From: Bactericera cockerelli
Taxonomy: Eukaryota > Arthropoda > Insecta > Hemiptera > Triozidae
Length of the DNA stretch: 64,000 nucleotides
Assembly (NCBI GenBank): GCA_024516035.1
Contig: CM044958.1
Location: forward strand, 8,018,771 to 8,082,770
Direction of reading: 5' to 3'
Positions 42,113-52,869 of the stretch are shown in pieces. Each line of letters opens with the position of its first letter. Within the stretch, counting starts at the first letter, position 1. The notes beneath the pieces are model-generated. The model did no database searches and was not told the DNA's origin. It was given only the letters and a program-made list of their open reading frames with translations. The position numbers were made by a program, and so were the translations under genes.

Positions 42113-42529
42113 ATCCCCATGTGGTTTTTGCAACACATAAAAGCTTAATTTTATTTTACTTTGTATAATAAACTTTTTAGCGGCCAGCGAAAGAAATATT
42201 TACTAGAGGGAATTGGATAGGGAAGGAAGCCTTTCACTTCCTATGTAACTAATAGGTACCTACATTCCTAATTAGGAATAGGTATTATTAGGTAGTGTAG
42301 GGGCTTTTACAAAGTTTTCTATGAAACTTCTACATTTCCTACTTAGAAAGGTCCCCAAACATTTAGACATTCATGTTACACATACATATTATGTAACATT
42401 GGGTACTAGAGATTTTTTACATTTTTGAACCTAGATAATATAACCAACATTTTAGAAGAAAAAAAAAATCCTGTCTTTTTCACTCCTTGGGCATTACAGG
42501 TTTATTATAGCTATGTAGGTATGACGTTA
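42113..42529. other. Unassigned stretch
   Basis: AT-rich; no supported feature. Confidence 0.35.
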
Positions 42530-42815
42530 TTTGTGGTCAAGCACAAGGCCTCTTCACAAATTTTGTGGGTAGCGCAGCATTACTAAGAGCCTCCTTTACT
42601 TTTCAAATTCTATCACATTAATTTATTTTTACTCTGGTATTGCCGCCACTGGTCGTTACTTATTCAGTAACTACTCATTTTTCCTCACGAGGTATGAGTG
42701 GACCCCAAACACCCAAGTAATGTGCGGAAAAATTCCTGCCCAGCTGGGGATCGAATACAGGTCACCATGCGTGGTAAGCTTAGCGCGCTAACTCACTCAG
42801 CACCGGCGACTATTT
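42530..42815 (-). repeat. tRNA-derived SINE, family C
   Basis: On the minus strand: a GAGTGAGTTAGCGCGCTAAG head, CTGTATTCGATCCCCAGCTG B-box, CCACTCATACCTCGTGAGGA and the CAGTGGCGGCAATACC region. The left end carries AAGCACAAGGCCTCTTCACA, shared with 18468. Confidence 0.75.
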
Positions 42816-42904
42816 ATGGGTTAGTATACCTTTACACAATTTCACATCGGGACATGTGGATTGAAAGGTTTGTGAATGAATACTTATATACATAATAAAC
42901 TAGA

Positions 42905-43360
42905 TTAAATATCTATACTCCAATGTTATTCTGAGCTCTGAAAATGATCCTTTTCCTTAATAACGGCCAAATGGTAGCTTTTGGGATAATAAAACCATAA
43001 AAAGGCACACCTACCACCCAGAAGAAAAAAAATGAGCCATCGTTCATGAAAATCGGTCCAGTAGTTTTGGCTGTAGAGCGGTCAACGTCAAAGAAGAAGC
43101 AGAATTTTTGAAAAAAAATGACGTTTTTATAGTGTGGTTTTGACCAACTTAACTCAAACGATTTCGATGTTTCTTTTTTAAAAGCTTGTCCATTATCGTG
43201 CCCCAATCTGTACATGTAGTTCAATTTCCTCCATCACTTGTACTTTTTCTCCTACAACTACACGAAAAGTGCTACTTATGCTGTCGCGTATAGTATACTC
43301 TTGGTAGCGCGCGAACTATTTCGATTGACTTGGCGGGTCGGAGCGCTACCGCGCTCCTTA
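42905..43360 (+). repeat. Dispersed repeat H, copy 2, empty 5S-SINE site
   Basis: The second copy of the 40030 repeat, about 85% similar by eye, with CAAAGAAGAAGCAGAATTTT uninterrupted at 43090-43109. Confidence 0.8.
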
Positions 43361-43433
43361 ATGTATGTTCTAGTTCAGTTGAGTACCGTTGCAAAGTACT
43401 GGCAAACAGCTAATATATAATTTATCTTACCTC

Positions 43434-43435
<2 letters not shown>

Positions 43436-43485
<50 letters not shown>

Positions 43486-43700
43486 ACTCTCTATCTATCT
43501 ATCTATCGCTATATTTACCTTTTCTTCCGCTTCTCTCTATCTCTCTCTCTCTCTCTGTCTGCCCTTATCTTCACCTCTTCCTTTCTCTTATCTTCCTCTC
43601 TATCTGTCCCTATCTTTACCGCTCAGTCCCCATATCTCCCTCTTTTTTCACCCCTTTCTCCTCCCTCTCCTGTTCTCTCTCTACTTATTCAATTAAAACG
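43436..43700. repeat. CT microsatellite and pyrimidine-rich tract
   Basis: CT repeats at 43436-43485, TATC repeats at 43490-43506, then irregular pyrimidine-rich DNA. Confidence 0.9.
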
Positions 43701-44039
43701 AAATTCACAATCGCTCCTGTTTGGGCAAACTACATTGTTCTCTGGGCCCTAGATGTTTTTTGAAAATTATTTCAAAACAAAATATGAAGCTCTCTCTCTT
43801 CCTGTGGATGCCGACTAATCCGGAATCTTTTGTTTCCGCTGATAAAAAGAGAAAAGCAGATGAAAATCGCAGATTTTTTTCCAAACGAATTAACATAATA
43901 AAAGCATTGCGAAAATTAGTTTTGCTAATTTGCGAATTCTACCTGGAAAGTTTGCTCGGTAAGTTTCTTGTCTGCGAGATGAGAAAAAGGAAAAAGTTGA
44001 GGAGAAATGACAAACTTGTTCCCTCGAGAAGGGGGAGGG

Positions 44040-44500
44040 GAGGAGTGTTACTTATCCTCTTCATTCTGTCTCATTCTAGCTCCTCCTCCTCACTTCTTTC
44101 TCCTCCTCCTCCTCCTCTTCCACAGTTATTTCTCCTGCTCCTGCTCCTCCTCCTCCTCCTCCTCCTCCTCCTCCTCTTCCTCCTCCTCCTCCTCCTCCTT
44201 TTCGTCAGTGCTACGTCAGCTTCCTACTTACTTCTCGTTTTCTTCCTCTTCCATCTGTCTCTTCCTGTTTCTCCTCCATCTGTCTCTTCCTTTTTCTCCT
44301 TCATTTGTTTCTTCTTCTTTCTAATTCATTATTATTTCTACATCTTAATTCGCAAACATCCCATCCTCTACAAGTATCTTTGTCTTTTTCCTCTCCTCTT
44401 TCCTTTCCGTCTCTATTCGACTTTTGCGTTCACCTCCTTATGTACATTTCTTTTCTTTTCCGTTTCTACTTCTATTTGTATTTTATATTCTTCTTATCAC
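44040..44500. repeat. TCC triplet array and pyrimidine-rich tract
   Basis: A TCC repeat at about 44140-44200 and smaller TCCTCC groups from 44080, followed by CTTCC-type sequence. A plus-strand frame crosses it with a poly-Leu/Ser run. The preceding bases 43721-44040 have an open frame but no recognised domain. Confidence 0.85.
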
Positions 44501-44744
44501 ATGAGTGGCCCTTCGGTCTCTCCTAAAGCCGGCTACTGGCTATTTCCGGCTCAACTTTTGACTGCATCCGGTTAATCAGGCTAGCTTGTTGATAAGTTCA
44601 CTGCAAACTGGAGGAGTGAAGGTTTGTGAACCCCCCGTCTCGACACTATGACCTTAGCCCATGGACAGGACGTTACAACATAACATGGATTTAATGTCCT
44701 TGTTTGCCCTCTATTTTAAGCTAGTCCCCATCATTATTATTATT
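44501..44744 (+). repeat. Possible degenerate SINE tail
   Basis: GGCTATTTCCGGCTCAACTT, CTGCAAACTGGAGGAGTGAA, GTGAACCCCCCGTCTCGACA and GGACAGGACGTTACAACATA follow the order of the 5S/F tail motifs but are weakly conserved. Confidence 0.35.
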
Positions 44745-44868
44745 ATTAATATACAATTCTTTATTAGATACAAAAGGACATTATGTACATATAAATAATA
44801 ATTTTAACAGTGAAAAAATGAAAAAAACAATATAATATACAATAAAAATGAAAAAGAATAGAAAATAA
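44745..44868 (-). repeat. Family R retroposon, left part of an interrupted copy
   Basis: ATTATTATTAATATACAATT, CTTTATTAGATACAAAAGGA and the A-rich middle match 14937-15050. The conserved end resumes at 45366. Confidence 0.7.
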
Positions 44869-45025
44869 GTTGATTTGACTTTTTGTTTGACTATTTTAGA
44901 GATCCCCCATCAATCGTGAAAGACATGAAAGATTTATAATAAAATTCCTGCCCCGCTGGGAATCGAACCCAGGTCACCATGCGTACAATGCCTAGCGCGC
45001 TAACTCACTCTGCCACGGTGACTAC
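44869..45025 (-). repeat. Inserted repeat plus SINE family C head
   Basis: GTTGATTTGACTTTTTGTTT at 44869 matches 15852. It is followed by a family C head in reverse (CCCGCTGGGAATCGAACCCA, CTAGCGCGCTAACTCACTCT). Confidence 0.65.
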
Positions 45026-45070
45026 TGATATGACCATGCAGTTGAAAGCGATGTTAAATTTTTGTTTAAA
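45026..45070 (+). repeat. 5S-SINE/F tail fragment
   Basis: TGATATGACCATGCAGTTGA and AAGCGATGTTAAATTT, then A-rich sequence. Only the last part of the tail is present. Confidence 0.65.
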
Positions 45071-45154
45071 AAAACGCTTGCATACGAGTCTGCAACCATT
45101 GGGACATTTTCATCTTTACTATTCAAGGTCCAAAACCCAACTGACCAAATTTCG

Positions 45155-45325
45155 TATTGTGCGCATGACACATACCTTCTCTCTTCTCTCCCTCTACAAT
45201 TCAATACTTCGCCATTGTGCGCATGACACACACTTTCCCTCTTCTCTCCCTTTACAATTCAATATTTCGTTACATAATATCGTTACATAATTTCGTTACA
45301 TAATTTCGTCACATAATTTTGGTTA
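45155..45325. repeat. Two short tandem arrays
   Basis: ATTGTGCGCATGACACATAC and CTACAATTCAATA recur as a pair of roughly 60-bp units (45156, 45214). Next come four units of about 13 bp, TTACATAATTTCG with small changes (45269-45320). Confidence 0.75.
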
Positions 45326-45365
45326 TGTGCCAGAGCAAAGACATGAAAATGTCAATATTTGAAAA

Positions 45366-45428
45366 CATATTATGTCCTAACTAAAGGGCGGGGTTATTGC
45401 CTATGGCAATCTCTTCCACCTAACCCAT
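45366..45428 (-). repeat. Family R retroposon, right part of an interrupted copy
   Basis: TCCTAACTAAAGGGCGGGGT, then TATTGCCTATGGCAATCTCT. Continues the copy at 44745; together they resemble 14937-15125. Confidence 0.7.
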
Positions 45429-45488
45429 CATTCTTCCCATCTTTATCTCAAAGTATTTCCATACTTACCCTTTCTTTTACTCTCAGTC

Positions 45489-45728
45489 TGTCCCGGTAGC
45501 TCAGTGGTAAAGGCGGCTTTACCACTGAGCTACCGGGACAGAGCTAGATTCACAGAGCTAAAGCTCTGTGAATCTAGAGGTTCCAGAGGTCGTGGGTTCG
45601 AAACCCAGCCGGGACATGACGAGTTATCCTCCCATTTGGGATTTTTACCACATAATCGTATGTCTTGGGCTTACTGCTGGAATAATGGGACTTTAATAGT
45701 CCTTATCGGGCAGTATAAATAAGGCAAT
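45489..45728 (+). repeat. tRNA-derived SINE, family D, with two added palindromes
   Basis: GTCCCGGTAGCTCAGTGGTA is followed at once by its own reverse complement (TACCACTGAGCTACCGGGAC). A second palindrome follows: CTAGATTCACAGAGCTAAAG with CTCTGTGAATCTAG. Then comes the normal B-box half (GTGGGTTCGAAACCCAGCCG) and tail to CGGGCAGTATAAATAAGGC. Confidence 0.85.
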
Positions 45729-46789
45729 ATTACTATTATTACTCTTAACATCTCCTCCAAATATTTCTCTCCCATTTCCTCTTGTTTTCACCCCTTTAAA
45801 TATTTTCATTTTCCTTTTTCATACACTCTCATGGAGGAACACTCTCCCTCTCTCTCTTACCCTAAGTAATGGTGACGTCATAACGGATGTTTATCTCATT
45901 CGTAATAAATCTGTCGCATAACAAATTACCCAATATGCCACCGTTGTTTCCTTCAAAAGCATGTAAGAGAAAAAATGAATTTGTTATTGTTGTGTTTCCT
46001 CTGGGATCCAACTATCCAAGATGGCCGATATTACGGGACAGGTTTGAGGCATTCCGAGTTTCCAATTACCTATAGCTCCATGCTCATTCAATTTTTTCCA
46101 TTATCTCTCCTATGACCTTAAAATCCTTCTAGACTCCCAAGTAGTAACGCGCGACTATTCAAATTTTTCAAATTTAGTTTTTCAGTTGTCTTGAAAATGC
46201 CTATAGAAGTGGGCGAAACATGTCGAATCTGTGAACTTTTATAGTTGTTTCCTAAATAAATATTACTGTTCATATTTCAAATTTCTGTCAAGTGGAGACA
46301 AGTATTTATCTTTTTCTCAATTATGACGTTACTTGACAAAGTATGCCTCCTGCAAAAAAATATATTATCCTTCTCTTTTACTCATATTTCCTCCAAATAT
46401 TCCCCAGTATCCTCCTTAATATACTCTCATCCCCTCCAAATCTCTTTCTATTTGTACTCTTATTCTCCTTCAAATCTTTTATCCTCCTTTTCATACTCTC
46501 ACCCCTCCAAATATTTCTCTTCCTTCTTGTGTCACTTCCTCTACTTAAATAATTCATGACAGCAACAGATTCTGCATCTGCACTCAGAGAGACAATCTTG
46601 TACCTAACTACACTAGTTTCAAAGTCAAGCTTCCTCATTCAAACTTTTTCATGCAGGTAATGCTGTCAAAAGACTGAGGTTTGTTTTCCAGTTGATAGGG
46701 AACTACGGTGTGCATTCTCATTCACTTATGAACTGAATTTATGTATACGTAATTATATAATATATGTATTTAATATTATTTATTTTTTT
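45729..46789. other. Unassigned, partly pyrimidine-rich stretch
   Basis: CTCC-rich sequence with CCTCCAAATATTTCTCT at 45753 and 46503. CTCCAAAT motifs recur at about 46390-46520 with no fixed period. No coding support. Confidence 0.4.
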
Positions 46790-46910
46790 GACCGACATCA
46801 GTAGCTTGATTAATAAGGCGGCGGACTTGTGAATTGGAAACTGGTGGTTCGAGTACGGGTTTCAGCGCAGATTTAGTAAAACTAGTTTCAGTAGCTTTGA
46901 TATCATAACC
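46790..46910 (+). repeat. tRNA-derived SINE, family B
   Basis: TCAGTAGCTTGATTAATAAG, GGCGGACTTGTGAATTGGAA, TGGTGGTTCGAGTACGGGTT and TTTAGTAAAACTAGTTTCAG. The tail is cut and joins CATAACCTCCTGAGCAACTT, a block also at 33148. Confidence 0.7.
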
Positions 46911-47397
46911 TCCTGAGCAACTTTGGTTTTGTGGTCTGTCTGTCGGTCTGTTTTTTTACTTATATCGGCTCCGGCGGAGCGTATTACAAATCAGAAATCA
47001 CAAGTCAGTAATTAGTGAAATTGAAAGGGTTCTATACGAAAGTTTTACCATTCATTCGAAGAAAGCTGAAAGCCACATTAGCCCACCCAGTTCAGAACTT
47101 TTAAAGAAATTTAGATGTGCGACTAATTTTTGAGCAAAAGCTTTACACAGTATTCTTAACTTTGACTATGAACAGAATATTTAGTTTTGAGAATTACTCA
47201 TGCATGCAAAATATTTGACAATAGAAGTAATTAGTCTTCGTGTTCAATTATTTTGTATTTTATGGGTGTTTCTTTGTCTTATTGCGAGACAACTTTAGTG
47301 GGTAGTTCAGCTTTACGAAACTTCAAATTATCATTTTCCATCAATATCCATTCCTTTTTGCAAAGCCACCACCTACCGCAGTCTGTTTCCATACAAA
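46911..47397. other. Unassigned stretch
   Basis: It begins with CCTCCTGAGCAACTTTGG and GTCTGTCTGTCGGTCTG, shared with 33148-33190. The rest is not recognised. Confidence 0.4.
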
Positions 47398-47515
47398 CAA
47401 CTACTCATTTTTCCTCACGAGGCATGAGTGTGCACCGGACATCCAAGTACCTACAGAGCAGAAAAGTTCCTACCGCACTAGGGATCGAACCGAGGCCACG
47501 GTGCGTGAAAGTCTA
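47398..47515 (-). repeat. tRNA-derived SINE, family C
   Basis: AACTACTCATTTTTCCTCAC, GAGGCATGAGTGTGCACC and TAGGGATCGAACCGAGGCCA. The A-box half is degenerate. Confidence 0.65.
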
Positions 47516-47689
47516 ACGGTGGTATTATGAAACAGGATTAGTAAATCTAAGCCGATCCTTAGATTTTATCAGCTCACCGATAGGTATTTTAAAACAAGAT
47601 TTTCCGCCACGAAGACTGGCTAGAGCTGAGTTGTGCGTGTGCCCTGTGCCACAGTGGTAATATACAGCTACAAAGCCTCATTTTTCTTT

Positions 47690-47990
47690 TTTTTTTTCTT
47701 TTAAAGATGATTTTTTCACAGCCTTTTTCATTTCGTAGCCATGAAAAAGGAGCTACTGTAGACGCTTCTGTGTTGTAGCCTATACCCATCCCGTAGAATA
47801 TCTCCCCTCTGATGTGCGAGAAGTGACACAATACTTCCCAATTAAGTACTGGGTTAACAATGAGAGCATTGGAAGCTATCCCATACACATACACCCTTAC
47901 AAATTGTAATAAGAATACAATTTTTTGTCGGTACGGGGGATCGAACCAAGCGAGTGCTTAACCACTGAGCTAATCGCGCGCTGTAAAGAG
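47690..47990 (-). repeat. tRNA-derived SINE, family G
   Basis: On the minus strand: GCGCGCGATTAGCTCAGTGG, TTAAGCACTCGCTTGGTTCG, GTGTCACTTCTCGCACATCA and GCTCCTTTTTCATGGCTACG. Longer than the copy at 23330. Confidence 0.7.
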
Positions 47991-48059
47991 TTGTTGTCAA
48001 GTTGAAAGTTAGGGATAGTGTCCACTAAAATTAACAAATCCTGTTTCATAATTTGGCCC

Positions 48060-48917
48060 TAAAGCGCTCCTCTACTAGGCCATACTGACTTCTTCTTTAG
48101 TTTTTTTTTTTTTAATGACATTTTCTACCATTGAATTTTCATCTCATTAATGTAATCACCTTGCCCTTAAGGTGTCTATTTTTCCCAAGAGACACACCTC
48201 AGTATTTTTCGTATTAATAATATCAGAGTCGCAATGTCACCCAAACCTGTCACACTCAATTTGTCTTCCTTATGCGTATGCCTGAACAAAGAACCCCATT
48301 TTCCCACTGCGCTCATTCCCCCTACTCTACCATATTCGGGACATTGGTAAGAGGCATAGGGTAAAAAATCACAATAGAACGGAGGTCACAAGGGGAAATG
48401 GTTGTGCACTGTACCTACAACAGAACGGGGAAAATGAGGACACGGGGAAAAACGGAACGTGGTATACAATAGGACGTGGCGGGGCAAGTTAAGACAGCGG
48501 GTGAATTGGAACATCACGGTACAGTGAGGTGGGGTACCAGCAATATGGAAGTTCGGGGTTTCTCACCGCAAAATACCATAAGTTACTTTCGCGAAGTACA
48601 TTCGGCCTGTGTTTGGGTGTAAAATATGGACCCTATTAATTTAAGTTATAGCTCATATTTTGCTGTAGTCACATGTGCTAACCTTTTTTTTACTTGTTCA
48701 TTCATTGTTGGGATTAAAAAGTTTATAATTTATGTGATCATACAAATTGGCAAACTGGACTTCTCTCATTGATTTATTGTTTTTGTTTTAAATCGCTAAA
48801 GTACTTGAAATGACTCCTATTTACAGGAGAAATGTTTTTCTTCTCTGTATTGACTACATTTTTTGCAATTTTTGAAGTGGTTCTGGGTAATGATTAAAGA
48901 AGTACTTCTATAGAGAA
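48060..48917. other. Unassigned stretch, partly purine-rich
   Basis: ACGGGGAAAATGAGGACACG and similar GGGGAAA motifs at 48388-48560 are loosely repeated. No frame or RNA. Confidence 0.35.
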
Positions 48918-49112
48918 GTCTGTCCCGGTAGCTGAGTGGTAAAGGTAAAAGAATCCACAAGTTCCAGAGGTCGTGGGTTCGAAAACCCAGCCGGGACATG
49001 ACAAGTTATCCTCCCATTTGGGATTTTTACCACATAATAATATGTCTTGGGCTTATTGCTGGAATAATGGGACCTTAATAGTCCTTATCGGGCAGTATAA
49101 AAAAAGCGATAT
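48918..49112 (+). repeat. tRNA-derived SINE, family D
   Basis: CTGTCCCGGTAGCTGAGTGG, GTTCCAGAGGTCGTGGGTTC, CAGCCGGGACATGACAAGTT and TATCGGGCAGTATAAAAA. The region between A and B boxes is shortened. Confidence 0.8.
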
Positions 49113-49197
49113 TATTATTTGCCATAAACTAGATAGTCAAACTAAAAAGTAATAAGGTGAAAAAGCAGCAAATATACTCGTTATAATAATTAAAATA

Positions 49198-49410
49198 ATA
49201 CTCTTTAGTGAAAGGTAACCAACGGGTGAGGTTGATGGTCAAAGCGTTTTCTACCACCTAACCCTTAGAGTCTTATTACTTAATATTATGGGGTTACAAA
49301 CTCAAATTAATAAGGAAAAACTCATGCACTCGGTGGGATTCGAACCAATGGATCCCTACACTATCTGTATTACCAGACTAGCGCGTTAACCACTTGACTA
49401 CTAGTGCACT
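49198..49410 (-). repeat. tRNA-derived SINE, family A
   Basis: ACTCTTTAGTGAAAGGTAAC, TTTTCTACCACCTAACCCTT, ATGCACTCGGTGGGATTCGA and AGCGCGTTAACCACTTGACT. Full length in reverse orientation. Confidence 0.8.
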
Positions 49411-49838
49411 CGTAATGCGTACGGATAATATTGTTAAGAATAATAATTATAAGAAAATTAGTTCGCTTTGTTTTTTCTCTTTTTTAATTGAATTAAATTT
49501 TTGAACTTTTCGCTCTAATGAATTCAATAATTCAACGTACTTTTAATTGTAATTCTTTTCGTAAATGAAATTATGAGACATGATTGTGTAATCATATTAT
49601 TATTTGTTTGCTCGTCTGAGAAGTTATATTTTTTTTTTTTTTTTTCTTTTTTTAATTTACAGATGTTGCATGCAGTCAAACAAAGTCGTGAGTATATTAA
49701 ACTATAGGTATTCATAATATAAAGAAATCTTAAACTAGAATTATTTATATTGTAAAAAATTCAAATACAATTAGTGTAACAAAATAATTATTCTTTCTTT
49801 TTATTTTCTTACGTTTCTTTGTCAGTTAGTTCCTTTAA

Positions 49839-50024
49839 GACAGGGTTTTTACTCTCCATTCGCTCGAAAATCCCAAACCAGCTACCTTCATTTAATATTT
49901 TAATCACACCAAGCCTTAGCTGACCGGAAATAGCCAGTATCACGAGTGTTCGAATTATCGCCCATCCTAGTCCCAACCTCGCTGAGCGTTGCTTAACTGC
50001 AGTGACGGAACGAGAACTGACACA
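49839..50024 (-). mobile_element. 5S rRNA-derived SINE, old copy
   Basis: On the minus strand: GTGTCAGTTCTCGTTCCGTC, TTAAGCAACGCTCAGCGAGG, TTGGGACTAGGATGGGCGAT and GTGATACTGGCTATTTCCGG, then a tail to GCGAATGGAGAGTAAAAACC. The 5' end of the 5S part and the 3' end are missing. Box A is closer to canonical 5S than in the young copies. Confidence 0.8.
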
Positions 50025-50039
50025 TGTATTATTTTTGTT

Positions 50040-50315
50040 CTTAAATTAATAATAATAATTTGTTTCTCTGTATTGTTATATCACAATTTTAGTGGCTAGC
50101 GCAGAATTATAGGACTTTTCCGTATTTTTAATATCCCAACATCTAATTTTTGCCTATAATTCCGCCACTGGTCGCTGCTAACATTAAAGCAGCTACTCAT
50201 TTGCACTCAAGAGGTATGAGTGGACCCCGAACACCCAAGTACAGAGCAGAAAAAATCCTGTTCGGCTGGCGTCGATGCCTAGCGCGCTAACTCACTCGGC
50301 CACGGTAACTACTGT
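50040..50315 (-). repeat. tRNA-derived SINE, family C
   Basis: ATATCACAATTTTAGTGGCT, AGCGCAGAATTATAGGACTT, CCGCCACTGGTCGCTGCTAA, GCACTCAAGAGGTATGAGTG and TAGCGCGCTAACTCACTCGG. The B-box is degenerate (CTGGCGTCGATGCC). Confidence 0.75.
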
Positions 50316-51579
50316 TTGTTCTGTGTTTTTTTTTTATTTTATTTTTTATAATCATTTGTTTAATTTTATTTTTTTATTCACAGAGGACCCATCCAAAGCC
50401 ATTTTTATTTCGCTTCTTAAATTAGGTAATATGATTATTAATTTAGCATAAATTTGGTATTCGAACACCTGGTATTTTTCCTCCTCCTTAATGTATTAAA
50501 TTCAGTTTCCACAGACACAACAGTGAGAGACAGTAAGTAACTAGATTATGCCATCTGAGAAATATTTTCATTATTTACTTTTCCTTTTTTTCATGTTGAC
50601 ACGGACTAAAATTTTGAGTTGATGATTTAATATCCGGTGGAAATTTTTCACAATAACCAGGTAAATATTCATTTAATCATCCTCAGATGGATGCATATTA
50701 TTCTCGAGGTTATTCTTTATTTTAAAGAACGCGTTTTAAAATTTACTTGGTGTTTTTAAAATTTGGATTTTGTTCCGGTCTTATATGTATATTTTTTGGC
50801 ATTGGCGTAGGTGTAAAAATAACCTCATACAGTCACTTTATTTATTTTTAATTACATATTAAATGTTACATTACGCAATAGAGATTACCTTTTATTTTTA
50901 GGTGGAAATTTTGTTTTTAGCAAGATATTAATGAACAGAATTATAACAGGAAGGATTTTGGATAGTATTAACGTAATTAGAGGGTCCAAGATATAACTCA
51001 GTCTTTGAAATAGTTCATTCCTAGAGTCCTGGTATTTTATGCAGCACATTCCGGTCTTAGATAATCGTTCCGACATTTCATTTCATCACATATTATTATA
51101 TAATTTTATGAAATATATTTAGATATATTTATTTTACTATATAAATATGTATTTTACTATAATACGATTTGGTTGACTTGTTTTATATTATAAACAAGTC
51201 AAACAAATCATCTCCCTAGGGCACACAGCCCACAACTGCTGCCAAATTTCCTCTTCGAGTTGCTACAATTATTATTCATTATAATTTTTTGTACTAATGA
51301 TTGGATCTCCATTTACTGTTCATAATAGCTCTAAAACCAAATAGGTATATTCTTCAATTGTATACTAAATAACGATGGAAATCATCAGTTTATAATTTTG
51401 GCCCTATGCTACCCTTTTTATGTTCTGATAAGACAGGCAAGAAATATTCTTGTCTAGCTTGTACATAATATAATATCATGGAAAGCCAAAAATATGATAG
51501 TGAAAATGGGCAGGTCATGTAAAATGAATGTACGACCCAACGAACGACTCGGAATAAACCCAGACTGTAGGTACAACGA
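50316..51579. other. Unassigned AT-rich stretch
   Basis: About 1.25 kb. A short inverted pair TTGACTTGTTTTATATTATA with AAACAAGTCAA is at 51173-51203. No coding or dispersed repeat recognised. Confidence 0.4.
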
Positions 51580-51699
51580 CCGCGACCAAACTTAGCTTTA
51601 TTGATGAGGCGGACTTCTAACTAGGTGATCAGTAGTTCGAGTCCCATGTTCTGCAAAGTTTTAGTAAAGCTAAACAGCACGAAAATGTTCAACACGAAT
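51580..51699 (+). repeat. tRNA-derived SINE, family B, tail broken
   Basis: GACCAAACTTAGCTTTATTG, ATGAGGCGGACTTCTAACTA, CAGTAGTTCGAGTCCCATGT and TTTAGTAAAGCTAAAC. A MITE lies directly after it. Confidence 0.6.
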
Positions 51700-51706
51700 A
51701 TGAAAC

Positions 51707-51950
51707 CATAACGTGTAGATTCAAGAAGTGTGGAAACGGATACGCCACATAGCGCGACACCATCGCAAAGAAGTAGAATATTTCTCGCGGTCTATTTATG
51801 TTTGTGTTTATTTGATATATATTTATGTTTTTACATTTGATATGGGTGAGGGACGAGGAGAGGACACTCCTTTGCGATACTAGCGCTGAGGACGCCACGA
51901 TGTAGGCCGGCAGGAGGTGGTTTCCACGCTTCTTAAATCTACACGCTATG
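51707..51950. mobile_element. MITE, 244 bp, 7-bp target duplication
   Basis: CATAACGTGTAGATTCAAGA pairs with TCTTAAATCTACACGCTATG over about 30 bp. Direct repeats ATGAAAC lie at 51700-51706 and 51951-51957. CA...TG ends with a 7- to 8-bp duplication suggest hAT, but the family is not certain. Confidence 0.8.
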
Positions 51951-51957
51951 ATGAAAC

Positions 51958-52639
51958 GTTTATAAAACCGCAATCTTTAAATCCTATTATAGCCAAGTTC
52001 CTGTGGCAGCACCCCCTAAACATTATCCCTCCGACCACGCAAATAAAAGTTTGAAAGAAACCAGTATCAAACATATAAACTTCACATTCTGTACGATGAA
52101 TAAATAAGTCTTACATCATATAAGTAAGTCTTACAATAAATCATCGAACTGGTAAATTGTTTAAAACTTTCAGAAGTAAATGAAGCTTTTTCTTCCCTAG
52201 GGTTTCATGCTATTTCATAGGAAAGCTCTGCTATCCGAATCAATACATTTATTTTATTAGAAATTTTACTTTCTAAAACGAAAGTTTTCCGAGTGCTCTG
52301 TTTCATTTGAAACGAGTGGAATCTTGTTCTGTTCTGTGAAACGTGGTGTGTGTATTCTAGGAATAAGCAAGCAGCTTGGCTTTCTCCACACTCTTTGTAT
52401 CAGAAGAGCTTTGTTTCGAGTTATACCTATATGTTTGCTATCGAGTTATACGTCCTTTCCTCTCTATTATTTTCTCAGATATACCACATGTTTGTAATCG
52501 AGTTGTACGTTCTTTCCTCTCTATTAATGCAGGTATCATGTATTACAGGTAGGTTACATACTAATATTTTAATAATACATGACATTTTGTTGTTTGAGAT
52601 TTTTTTCTTCAAATAGACTCGTAACCAATCTCTATCATC
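51958..52639. other. Unassigned stretch with one duplication
   Basis: ATCGAGTTATACGTCCTTTC and ATCGAGTTGTACGTTCTTTC at 52440 and 52497 mark a duplicated segment of about 57 bp. No gene. Confidence 0.45.
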
Positions 52640-52755
52640 CCCCAGACAGTCTAATGTGTTCAGAGGGAACAGCATTTCCGTGCCAAAAGTCTGCTCCAAC
52701 CGGGTATTGAACTCAAGATCTCTGGACAACGGAAAGTGGTCACAACCTGAAGCTG
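52640..52755 (-). repeat. SINE head, family F
   Basis: On the minus strand: GAGATCTTGAGTTCAATACC, CGGTTGGAGCAGACTTTTGG and GCTGTTCCCTCTGAACACAT, as in 12310-12380. The shared tail is absent. Confidence 0.6.
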
Positions 52756-52869
52756 AGTTTAAGAAAATCATTGCGCATTGCATAAGCATTAAATAACAGG
52801 CGTGCATACAATTTTTGTACATTAGCATTCAGGTTCAGCTCAGGGGTAATGTGTGATTTTTATCGTTAA

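Noticed and set aside
43721..44575. Plus-strand open frame of 284 codons
   Set aside because: The second half is a TCC-repeat product (poly-Leu/Ser); the first 100 residues show no recognised domain and no splice or poly-A context.
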